A DNA stretch of 30,220 nt. Origin: Acidobacteriota bacterium. Its GTDB lineage: Bacteria > Acidobacteriota > Terriglobia > UBA7540. The translations under genes and the position numbers were made by a program. This document shows positions 7,706 to 14,956 of this stretch, one piece after another. The notes beneath the pieces were generated by a model, which was not told where the DNA came from, made no database searches, and saw nothing but the letters and a program-made list of their open reading frames with translations. The stretch's first letter is position 1, and every line of letters starts with the position of its first letter. The stretch lies in assembly GCA_021827245.1 (NCBI GenBank), contig JAKAWN010000028.1, positions 1 through 30,220 on the forward strand, written 5' to 3'.

Positions 7706-7732
7706 TTGACTTTCGTTGCCCGGAGGTATATT
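7706..7732 (+). promoter_or_regulatory. Candidate sigma70-type promoter for the molybdenum hydroxylase operon
   Basis: TTGACT at 7706-7711 (5 of 6 to the -35 consensus) and TATATT at 7727-7732 (5 of 6 to the -10) are separated by 15 bases, shorter than the usual 16-18. They lie about 115 bp before the small-subunit start, in the 208-bp gap after a stop codon. Plausible but unproven. Confidence 0.35.
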
Positions 7733-7845
7733 CCTATCGTATCCGGGAACGCTGATTGAGAACCGGGTTCGGCCTTCAGACGTCTGGCGGACCCGGCGGG
7801 GCTGACACTCGAACATCGAAGCAAAAAATCTAAGGGGGCTGCTTC

Positions 7846-8310
7846 GTGAAAATCCAAATCAAGCTTAACGGGAATTGGCGTGAAGACGACGTTGAGCCTC
7901 GACTGCTTCTTGTGCACTACTTGCGGGAAGTGGCGGGGCTGACTGGGACGCACGTCGGCTGCGAAACTTCGTTGTGCGGAGCGTGCACGGTGCTGCTGAA
8001 CGGCGAGGCCGCAAAATCCTGCACGGTGCTTGCCGTGCAGGCGGACGGCGCCGAAGTGACCACGATCGAAGGCTTGGGAGCGGATGGCAATCTCCATCCA
8101 CTGCAGCAGGGATTCTGGGAAGAGCATGGCCTGCATTGCGGATTCTGCACGCCGGGCATGATCATGGCATCCCACCAACTATTGGCCCGCAATCCTCATC
8201 CGACACGGGAAGAAATCCGGCACGGGCTTGAAGGCAATCTCTGCCGCTGCACGGGCTACCAGCACATTGTCAAAGCGATTGAATGGGCAGTTGAGCACAC
8301 CGGCAAGTAA
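7846..8310 (+). CDS. coxS: Molybdenum hydroxylase iron-sulfur subunit (CoxS-like, 2 x [2Fe-2S])
   Basis: This small subunit of the xanthine oxidase/CO dehydrogenase family carries two [2Fe-2S] clusters that pass electrons from the molybdenum centre to FAD. The 154-residue protein shows a plant-ferredoxin-type cluster (Cys39, 44, 47 and 59) and an alpha-helical second cluster (Cys98, 101, 133 and 135 in HCGFCTPGM and LCRCTG). All eight ligands are present. The GTG at 7846 follows AAGGGGGC and gives the usual N-terminus. It is the first gene of a small-large-medium-CoxG operon; classic CO dehydrogenase operons run medium-small-large. Electron-carrier role is secure; the substrate depends on the large subunit. 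Confidence 0.95.
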   Translation: MKIQIKLNGNWREDDVEPRLLLVHYLREVAGLTGTHVGCETSLCGACTVLLNGEAAKSCTVLAVQADGAEVTTIEGLGADGNLHPLQQGFWEEHGLHCGFCTPGMIMASHQLLARNPHPTREEIRHGLEGNLCRCTGYQHIVKAIEWAVEHTGK

Positions 8311-8366
8311 CTGGCTGGGTGGCGCCAAGTGCATAACAACCTGGGGCAGCACTCGCGAGGTGATTC

Positions 8367-10697
8367 ATGGCCACAAACCTTCTGGGAGAACGAATCAAGC
8401 GAAAGGAAGATCCGCCGTTAATTCAGGGACGGGGCCATTATGTCGACGATGTCAAGCTGGAGGGCATGCTTTACATGGCCTTTGCCAGAAGTCCTTATGG
8501 GCATGCTCGCATTACCTCCATCAATATTGAAGCCGCCCGGAACGCACCTGGCGTGGCCGCTATCCTGACGGCGGATGATCTAAAGGGAAAACTGGGACCT
8601 GTGCCTTGCGCTGCCGGCATGAAGGGGCTGAAGGTTCCAGAGCATCCCTGCCTGGCCACGGAAAGAGTGCGGTACCTGGGCGAACCGGTAGTTGCGGTGG
8701 TGGCCACTGACCGGTACCTCGCAGTGGATGCCGCTGCCCTGGTGGAAGTTGAATACGAGATGCTGCCCGCCGTCACGGACATGGATAAGGCGCTACAGAG
8801 CGATTCCCCACTGGTGCATGAATCGTTTGGCGACAACATCGCGTTCGTTGCCAAGCTGGAAGGCGGCGACTGGAAGACGATTGAATCGGACTCTTCCGTA
8901 AGAGTCATCAAACAGCGACTGATTAACCAGCGCTTGGGCCCCATAGCCATGGAAACCCGCGGAGTCGTCGCCAGCTACTCGCCGGGTGAAGATACGCTGA
9001 CCGTGTGGTCCTCTACTCAGATTCCTCACATACTGAAGACCCAGCTTTCCATCATGACCAAGATCGACGAGCCTCGTTGCCGGGTGATCGCTCCAGAAGT
9101 TGGCGGTGCTTTCGGCTCCAAGCTCAATGTTTATGGCGAGGAGGGAGTAGCCTGCTTTGCCTCAAAGCTGCTGGGCAAGCCGGTCAAATGGATCGAAGCA
9201 CGCCGCGAGAATCTTGCGGGGACCATCCACGGACGGGATCAGATCGACGATCTGGAAATCTACTATAAGCCGGACGGCGCCGTGGTTGGGCTGAAGTGCC
9301 GGGTCCTGGCGGACATGGGCGCTTATTTTCAGCTTCTGACTCCGGCCATTCCGACGTCCACGGCGACGATGATTCTTGGCTGTTATGACATCAAGTGTGT
9401 TTCTGTTGAAACTATCGGCGTCTTCACCAACAAGATGGCCACCGACGCCTACCGCGGCGCAGGACGGCCCGAAGCAACCTACATCATTGAGCGCGCCATG
9501 AATATGGTGGCCCACGAATTGAACATGGACCCGGTGGATGTGAGGATGAAGAACTTTTCCGCTCCGGGAAAAGACGTCACACTGGCAACCGGGGTCAGCT
9601 ACGACACGGCCAATTACCAGAAGACCTTAAAGAAGGCCCTGAAGCTTTCGGGCTACTCGAAGCTCCGCAAGGAACAGCAGCGCCTGCGCACGAAAGGCAA
9701 ACTTCTGGGAATCGGGCTCTCCACCTATGTCGAAATTTGCGCCATGGGTCCCTCGAGCCGCATGCCTGCAGGAGGATGGGAAAGCGGCACGGTGCGCGTT
9801 GAACCTACGGGAAAGATTACCGTGCTGAGCGGAGCGTCGCCTCACGGCCAGGGCGAGCAAACGAGTTTTGCCCAGATCGTCGCCCAGGAACTGAGCGTTC
9901 CTTATGACGATGTTACGGTCTTTCATGGCGATACGGCGAGAGTGCCCATGGGGATTGGAACGTTCGGGAGCCGCGCGACGGCCGTCGGTGGAACTGCTGT
10001 TTATGTTGCCGCGCAGAGGGTCAAAAAGAAGATGGCTCGCATTGCCGCTCACAAGCTGGACGTCAAGCCTGGAGAACTGGTGTTTGAGGAAGGAAAGATC
10101 CAGACGAAAGACGGGGCGAAATTTGTGACCTTTGACAAGGTGGCGGAGGAGGCTTACATGGCCCGGGAACTTCCTCCTGGCATGGAACCCGGGCTTTCAG
10201 AACTCTACGTGTTTGAACCACCGAACTTCACTTACCCGTTTGGCGCACATATCGCCGTAACCGAAGTGGACGAAAAGACCGGCGAGATCAAGCTGCGGAA
10301 CTACTACGCGGTTGACGACTGCGGGCGCATTTTGAATCCCATGCTGGTTGACGGACAAGTCCATGGTGGAATCGCGCAGGGCGCCGGGCAGGCTCTGACT
10401 GAAGAATTGATCTATGACGAGAACGGCCAGTTGCTGACCGGCTCTCTGATGGATTATGCGATCCCCAAAGCCCCTTTGTTCCCGTGGTTTGAAACCGCCA
10501 ATACAGAAACCAGGACGCCGGTGAATCCCCTGGGAGTAAAAGGCGTGGGCGAGGCAGGAACGATCGGGTCCACCCCGGCTATCGTCAATGCGGTGGTTGA
10601 TGCGCTGGGCGTGCGACACATCGACATGCCACTCAAGCCGGAAAAAATCTGGAATATCCTGAGGCAAGGGGCGGCGCCGGGAGGACAAGCATCATGA
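8367..10697 (+). CDS. coxL: Molybdenum hydroxylase large subunit, form II CoxL-like
   Basis: This 776-residue subunit binds the molybdopterin cytosine dinucleotide cofactor and holds the active site. Residues 361-367 read AYRGAGR, the form II signature; true CO dehydrogenase (form I) has AYxCSFR with the Cu-binding cysteine, absent here. Glu729 in KGVGEAGTIGS matches the general-base Glu of xanthine dehydrogenase. The N-terminus (GERIKRKEDPPLIQGRG) is typical of the family. Form II enzymes include aldehyde, isoquinoline and nicotinate-type hydroxylases and many of unknown substrate, so CO oxidation should not be assumed. The ATG at 8367 follows GAGGTGATT. Its stop overlaps the FAD-subunit start by four bases (ATGA), implying coupled translation and equal stoichiometry. 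Confidence 0.95.
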   Translation: MATNLLGERIKRKEDPPLIQGRGHYVDDVKLEGMLYMAFARSPYGHARITSINIEAARNAPGVAAILTADDLKGKLGPVPCAAGMKGLKVPEHPCLATERVRYLGEPVVAVVATDRYLAVDAAALVEVEYEMLPAVTDMDKALQSDSPLVHESFGDNIAFVAKLEGGDWKTIESDSSVRVIKQRLINQRLGPIAMETRGVVASYSPGEDTLTVWSSTQIPHILKTQLSIMTKIDEPRCRVIAPEVGGAFGSKLNVYGEEGVACFASKLLGKPVKWIEARRENLAGTIHGRDQIDDLEIYYKPDGAVVGLKCRVLADMGAYFQLLTPAIPTSTATMILGCYDIKCVSVETIGVFTNKMATDAYRGAGRPEATYIIERAMNMVAHELNMDPVDVRMKNFSAPGKDVTLATGVSYDTANYQKTLKKALKLSGYSKLRKEQQRLRTKGKLLGIGLSTYVEICAMGPSSRMPAGGWESGTVRVEPTGKITVLSGASPHGQGEQTSFAQIVAQELSVPYDDVTVFHGDTARVPMGIGTFGSRATAVGGTAVYVAAQRVKKKMARIAAHKLDVKPGELVFEEGKIQTKDGAKFVTFDKVAEEAYMARELPPGMEPGLSELYVFEPPNFTYPFGAHIAVTEVDEKTGEIKLRNYYAVDDCGRILNPMLVDGQVHGGIAQGAGQALTEELIYDENGQLLTGSLMDYAIPKAPLFPWFETANTETRTPVNPLGVKGVGEAGTIGSTPAIVNAVVDALGVRHIDMPLKPEKIWNILRQGAAPGGQAS

Positions 10698-11566
10698 TTC
10701 CTGAATCATTCGAATATCACGTTCCGAAAACGCTGGAAGAGGCGGCGCAGATGATCGCCCAGTTTGGCGATGAGGGAAAGTTGCTGGCGGGCGGGCACAG
10801 CCTGATCCCGCTGATGAAACTCCGGCTGGCTTCGCCCAAGCACCTTGTGGATATCGCAAGGCTCGACGGGCTTCGATACATCCAGGAAAGAGACGGGCAC
10901 ATTGAAATTGGCGCACTTACAACGCACTTCAGGATTGAATCATCGAGCCTGCTGAATGAAAAATGCCCGTTGCTGCCGCAGACTGCCCGCGCAATCGGCG
11001 ATGTGCAGGTCCGGAACAAGGGGACCATCGGGGGAAGCCTGGCGCATGCCGATCCGGCCGCCGACTGGCCTGCAGCGGCCCTGGCTCTGGATGCTGAATT
11101 AAAGGCGGTCAGCACTTCTGGCGAGCGATGGATTCCGGCATCCAAATTCTTTGTTGACCTGATGACGACCTCATTAAATCCCGGCGAGATTGTGACCACC
11201 GTCCGTTTTCCCATCTTGCCCTCGCGAAGCGGTGACGCTTACGTTAAACATCACCATCCCGCGTCGGGCTTTGCCGTGGCGGGGGTAGCGGCTCGCGTGA
11301 CCCTGGACGAAAGTGGAGCTGTGGAAGCAGCAAGCATCGGGATAACAGGTTTAAGCGCAACGGCCTACCGTGCCAGCGCCGTCGAGAATGCCGTCCGGGG
11401 TAAGCCACCCACCGCTAAAAACCTTCAGCAGGCCGCCAGCCACGCCGCTGAAGGCGTTGAAGCCAACGGCGACCTTTATGCCTCGGGGGAATATCGCGCC
11501 CATCTTGCCGCGGTTTACACCGAACGGTCGCTGGCAGCAGCCGCCGAGCGCGCCGCAGGGCATTGA
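10694..11566 (+). CDS. coxM: Molybdenum hydroxylase FAD-binding subunit (CoxM-like)
   Basis: The medium subunit binds FAD and hands electrons to the final acceptor. The 290-residue protein has both FAD-binding motifs of the family: AGGHSLIPLMKLR (residues 32-44) and TIGGSLAHADPAADWP (residues 111-126), followed by the CoxM C-terminal domain. It starts at ATG 10694, overlapping the large-subunit stop. It is therefore the third gene of the operon, and completes an alpha/beta/gamma enzyme. Nothing suggests a defect. Confidence 0.95.
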   Translation: MIPESFEYHVPKTLEEAAQMIAQFGDEGKLLAGGHSLIPLMKLRLASPKHLVDIARLDGLRYIQERDGHIEIGALTTHFRIESSSLLNEKCPLLPQTARAIGDVQVRNKGTIGGSLAHADPAADWPAAALALDAELKAVSTSGERWIPASKFFVDLMTTSLNPGEIVTTVRFPILPSRSGDAYVKHHHPASGFAVAGVAARVTLDESGAVEAASIGITGLSATAYRASAVENAVRGKPPTAKNLQQAASHAAEGVEANGDLYASGEYRAHLAAVYTERSLAAAAERAAGH

Positions 11567-11645
11567 TCAATGGCGCTGGAGAGCAACCGCTGAAACCGCA
11601 CCGTCGTGTTTTTGCATCGTATGCGTTGGAGAATCAGGTCAGCCG

Positions 11646-12095
11646 ATGAGGATCGAAGGCTCCTACAAAGTTCCAGCCCCGCGAGAAGTTGTTTACAGGC
11701 AATTGCTGGATCCTAATGCGCTCTGCCATGCCCTGCCCGGATGCGAAAGGTTGGCTCCCAACCCCGACGGCAGCTACCAGACGGAAATGAAGGTGGGGAT
11801 TGCAGCCGTCAAAGGGGTTTATCAAGGAACAGTTGAAATATTCGACCAGACGCCGTCGGCGCGCTTCCGAATCAGAGTAAATGCCAAAGGCAAAGGCGGC
11901 TTCTTAAGAGGCGAAGGCGAAATCACGCTGAGTAATTCGAATACCGAAACTACCGTCAGCTATTCGGGTGAAACTGAGGTGGGAGGACTGATCGCCTCCG
12001 TGGGACAGCGCATGATTCAAGCCGCCACAAGGCAGATCGTCAGCCAGTTCTTCCAGGCTTTCACAAAACAAATCCAAGAGAGTGTAGTTTCTTAG
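11646..12095 (+). CDS. coxG: CoxG-like protein (SRPBCC superfamily, CO dehydrogenase subunit G)
   Basis: CoxG proteins have a helix-grip (START/Bet v1-like) fold and accompany molybdenum hydroxylases; in known cases they tether the enzyme to the membrane or help deliver quinone. The 149-residue product begins MRIEGSYKVPAPREVV and has the family segments LPGCERL, GIAAVKGVYQGTVEI and the C-terminal helix IVSQFFQAFTKQI. I chose ATG 11646 because upstream in-frame sequence back to 11370 lies inside the coxM coding region and is in another frame. It sits 79 bp after coxM. Maturation genes of the CoxDEF type are not in the window. Confidence 0.92.
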   Translation: MRIEGSYKVPAPREVVYRQLLDPNALCHALPGCERLAPNPDGSYQTEMKVGIAAVKGVYQGTVEIFDQTPSARFRIRVNAKGKGGFLRGEGEITLSNSNTETTVSYSGETEVGGLIASVGQRMIQAATRQIVSQFFQAFTKQIQESVVS

Positions 12096-12242
12096 CAGAA
12101 TCGTTCCTCCACTTACGCCGGAATTTTCCAGACATAATCTGACCTCTGATTTCCCTGCCCTTCGCAAGCCCTGGCAAGTGCGCCCGCGCGTCTGAAGCGG
12201 GAGTATAATGAGGGTAGAAGATCACCGAAACGTTATAGGCAG

Positions 12243-13382
12243 ATGGGCAAGGCCATGAAAACACTGGCAGACATTTTACGGGAGTCAGTACGTGAAGGCG
12301 AGCTGTACGAGAAGCTCGATAAAGGGTTTGTCCGGTGTTTCGCCTGCGGTCATTGCTGCCCGATTCCCGATGGGCATGTTGGCGTGTGCAAGGTTCGGTT
12401 TAACCGCGGCGGCAAACTCTATGTGCCTTGGGGCTACGTCGGCGGCGTTCAGTGCGATCCCATCGAGAAGAAACCGTTTTACCACGCGTACCCCGGCGCG
12501 CTGGCTTACAGCTTCGGGATGCTGGGTTGTGACCTCCACTGCTCCTACTGCCAGAACTGGGTGACGTCGCAGGCTCTGCGTGACTCAAGAGCCATTTCTT
12601 CACCTTTACGTGCAACACCGGAATTGCTGGTTGAGGATGCCGTCAACCAGGGCGCGAAAGTCATGGTCAGCACCTACAACGAGCCATTAATCACCAGCGA
12701 ATGGGCCGTCGCAATCTTTAAGGAAGCTCGCGCCGCCGGGCTGAAGACCGGATATGTTTCAAATGGCAATGGAACTCCGCAAGTGCTGGAATACCTCCGA
12801 CCGTGGGTGGACCTTTACAAGATCGATCTGAAGTGTTTTAACGACCGGCATTACCGGCAACTCGGCGGGCGCATGCAGCCGATCCTGGACACAATTCGCC
12901 GAACCTATGGGATGGGTTTCTGGGTAGAGGTCGTTACGCTGGTTATCGAGGGCTTCAACGATTCCGATGACGAGCTTAAGCAGATGGCGGAATTCCTGGC
13001 TGGCGTTTCACCCGACATCCCCTGGCACGTTACGGCTTTCCACAAAGACTACAAGATGACAGACCCCTCCGACACGAAGCCTGCGACGCTGAAACGCGCG
13101 GCGGCCATCGGCAAGGCTGCCGGCCTCCGCTTTGTGTACGCCGGGAATATTCCGAGCCGAGTTGGAAACCTCGAAAATACGCTTTGCCCAGGTTGCGGCG
13201 AGACGCTCATCGAACGCTACGGTTACCATATTTCAAACTACCGGATTGACCCTGCGGGGAATTGCCCATCTTGCGGGGCAGCGATTCCAGGCCGCTGGGC
13301 TGAAAGCTTTGAGGGACAAATCGCCAGCTCTCCCTATCTGCCCTATTTTCGCCGGGGCGTCCAGTTGACAGTGCTCGACTGA
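12243..13382 (+). CDS. AmmeMemoRadiSam system radical SAM enzyme
   Basis: This 379-residue radical SAM protein belongs to the pyruvate-formate-lyase-activase-like group that in many genomes occurs with AMMECR1 and Memo proteins. The cluster motif CDLHCSYC gives Cys96, Cys100 and Cys103. The N-terminus has a second cysteine group (Cys32, 35, 38, 39 and 49 in CFACGHCCPIPDGHVGVC), and the C-terminus has two CxxC pairs (CPGCGE and CPSCGAA), likely a zinc site. Other family motifs are STYNEP and YKIDLKCF. Its substrate is unknown in the family. Neither Memo nor AMMECR1 lies nearby. Starts at 12243 or 12255 are both possible, without a strong Shine-Dalgarno. A TATAAT at 12204-12209 may be its -10 box, but no matching -35 is seen. 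Confidence 0.92.
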   Translation: MGKAMKTLADILRESVREGELYEKLDKGFVRCFACGHCCPIPDGHVGVCKVRFNRGGKLYVPWGYVGGVQCDPIEKKPFYHAYPGALAYSFGMLGCDLHCSYCQNWVTSQALRDSRAISSPLRATPELLVEDAVNQGAKVMVSTYNEPLITSEWAVAIFKEARAAGLKTGYVSNGNGTPQVLEYLRPWVDLYKIDLKCFNDRHYRQLGGRMQPILDTIRRTYGMGFWVEVVTLVIEGFNDSDDELKQMAEFLAGVSPDIPWHVTAFHKDYKMTDPSDTKPATLKRAAAIGKAAGLRFVYAGNIPSRVGNLENTLCPGCGETLIERYGYHISNYRIDPAGNCPSCGAAIPGRWAESFEGQIASSPYLPYFRRGVQLTVLD

Positions 13383-13474
13383 GCGCCCGGCGCCGACCTC
13401 CGCATTGCACTATCTCACAATCTAACCGCTACGATGGGAGCTCCGGCTGTCACTCTGGGCCGGCGCTTTGCAGC

Positions 13475-14155
13475 TTAATTAGGGTGATAAAAGAAGTAGC
13501 CAGGGCCTACCCTCATGCTGTGGATGAGCCACGGTGGAGATAAGCCGCCGATCAGGAAGCCCGCGACCGCCTGAACGAAGGCCAAAGGCCAGATGTTGGG
13601 ATGGCGAATGAAGATCTCCGCAAACACAATACCGCCTACGAAGGTAGCGCCCATCAAAATGGGATTGGGGATATGCGCGCCGGCAAACATCAGCCCGATT
13701 ATGAAAGAGCTGAGATGAGGAGTTCGGATGACCTTCATGAGCCGCCGGTGAAAGTACGACTGGGTCAGATATTGCTGAAACGAGCACCAGATCATATAGC
13801 CCACAAAAGAGAGCCATACGTGCAACGAGCTAAGCCGGCTGGCGCTGTCATGGTTCCAAAGTGCGTAGCCGATGGCCAGGACGATCACGGCCGCGAGCAC
13901 CGGAAGGCTGAGCCTCGCATTTGGCCGGAACTCCCAGCCGGTCAATCCCATTTCTTTTGGCCTGTCGTGATGAAGCCAGTGGCTGAAAAGAACGAAGGCA
14001 AAAAGCGGAATCACCAAATAGGGATGGGTGTCCTGCCAAAGCCAGATGTAAAGGAGAATTCCGGCATAAACAGCCAGAACCTCGCAGGCAGTGAGCGCCG
14101 GATGCACTGAACGAGCGGCATCAGTACGACGAACTTCAATCCCTGAGCTTGCCAT
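13475..14155 (-). CDS. CPBP family intramembrane protein with altered catalytic motif
   Basis: The 226-residue protein has about six hydrophobic segments and the layout of CPBP (CaaX protease and bacteriocin-processing) glutamic intramembrane proteases. In these, motif 1 is EExxxR and motif 2 is FxxxH. Here motif 2 is kept (FAGAHIPN, His161), but motif 1 reads FQQYLTQSYFHRRL: both glutamates are Gln (residues 127-128) and the arginine is Gln132. Peptidase activity is therefore doubtful; it may bind or scaffold substrates. The start at 14155 follows an AGGGAAT. It is convergent with the radical SAM gene and in the same direction as the small gene at 14242-14595. No operon partner clarifies its role. 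Confidence 0.8.
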   Translation of the reverse strand: MASSGIEVRRTDAARSVHPALTACEVLAVYAGILLYIWLWQDTHPYLVIPLFAFVLFSHWLHHDRPKEMGLTGWEFRPNARLSLPVLAAVIVLAIGYALWNHDSASRLSSLHVWLSFVGYMIWCSFQQYLTQSYFHRRLMKVIRTPHLSSFIIGLMFAGAHIPNPILMGATFVGGIVFAEIFIRHPNIWPLAFVQAVAGFLIGGLSPPWLIHSMRVGPGYFFYHPN

Positions 14156-14241
14156 ATTCCCTGCTTACCTCGGTCTTATTCTACGGCAAGCGCGGCAGAA
14201 CCACGCAACCCGATGTGACCAGAAACGGAGGTTGACGGACC

Positions 14242-14595
14242 TTACGGCAGGACAATCATCCGGCGCGCGAGGGCAAGCGAATCTTCACGGGAAAAAGAAT
14301 GTGGCGCAAAGAACTCCTCCCATTCGACATCGGGGAATCCCAGGCGCGTCAGCTTTGCCGGAAGCAACTGCCGCAGGATTGCCGGATCATCTGAGGGGAG
14401 GGCCGCAAGGGCGTTGAAGATTGCCTGATGCAACTGGGCACCCCAGTGGTATTTGCGGAGCAGCGGCATGAGAGCTTCTTTAACGGGTCCTTGAGGGGTG
14501 CCAAGGCAAAGCACGCGCAGAACTAGTTTTTCCAGATCTGGGTTTGTTCTCCTGCGTTCGGACAGCACTTCACCCCACTCGCTCGAATAGCTCAC
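14242..14595 (-). CDS. Small hypothetical helical protein
   Basis: I do not recognise this 117-residue protein. It is predicted helical and soluble, with no TM segment. The central stretch (LVLRVLCLGTP, LLRKYHWGAQLHQAIFNALAALP, LLPAKLTRLGFP) resembles the helical bundle of DnaB N-terminal or DnaG C-terminal domains in general pattern, but the resemblance is weak. The start is a GTG with no clear Shine-Dalgarno. It lies 86 bp before the CPBP gene on the same strand, so the two may be co-transcribed. Coding is supported by length, amino-acid composition and lack of a competing frame. Confidence 0.6.
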   Translation of the reverse strand: MSYSSEWGEVLSERRRTNPDLEKLVLRVLCLGTPQGPVKEALMPLLRKYHWGAQLHQAIFNALAALPSDDPAILRQLLPAKLTRLGFPDVEWEEFFAPHSFSREDSLALARRMIVLP

Positions 14596-14956
14596 TGGAT
14601 GGCGGAATCGCCGAAGAATGCAGGTTCACACACGCTCCCTCGTGAAACTCAACCCATTCTACCAAAGCCACAACAAAAATCGCCGCCTTTTTCGGCATTC
14701 AGAAAGCCGATCGCAATTGACGAAGGCGTAACGCGGAGGCGTCTTCGTAAATCAAATGAGAATGTGGACCTTGAGACGACAGAAGCGTATAGGCTATGCA
14801 GGAGAGAAGATAACCAGTTATACTTGATTTTTTGTGCCTTTCAGGGCTTCATCCACAATGCGGTGCCAATCTCAGCAAGTCTGGCCTATCGAGCTCTGGA
14901 AACGATTGCCTCGGCCCGGCAGTGAGTGATATCGGTACGAAGTCAGGAACGGATTT
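14596..14956. other. Intergenic region before the TonB-dependent receptor
   Basis: This 361-bp stretch separates the minus-strand small gene from the receptor. It is visibly more AT-rich than its surroundings. A 108-codon open frame (14599-14925) has an unlikely composition and no family likeness, and I leave it out. TATACT at 14819-14824 is a good -10-like hexamer, but no -35 stands at the right distance. AGGAAC at 14944-14949 is the likely ribosome-binding site of the receptor. Confidence 0.45.

Noticed and set aside
8367..10697. Canonical aerobic CO dehydrogenase (form I)
   Set aside because: The AYxCSFR signature with the copper-binding Cys is replaced by AYRGAGR.
11370..11645. N-terminal extension of the CoxG-like gene
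   Set aside because: The extension overlaps the end of coxM in another frame; family homology starts at MRIEGSYKV.
14599..14925. 108-codon open frame before the TonB-dependent receptor
   Set aside because: Composition is unlike a folded protein, there is no recognisable family and no good ribosome-binding site, and the region is AT-rich spacer.
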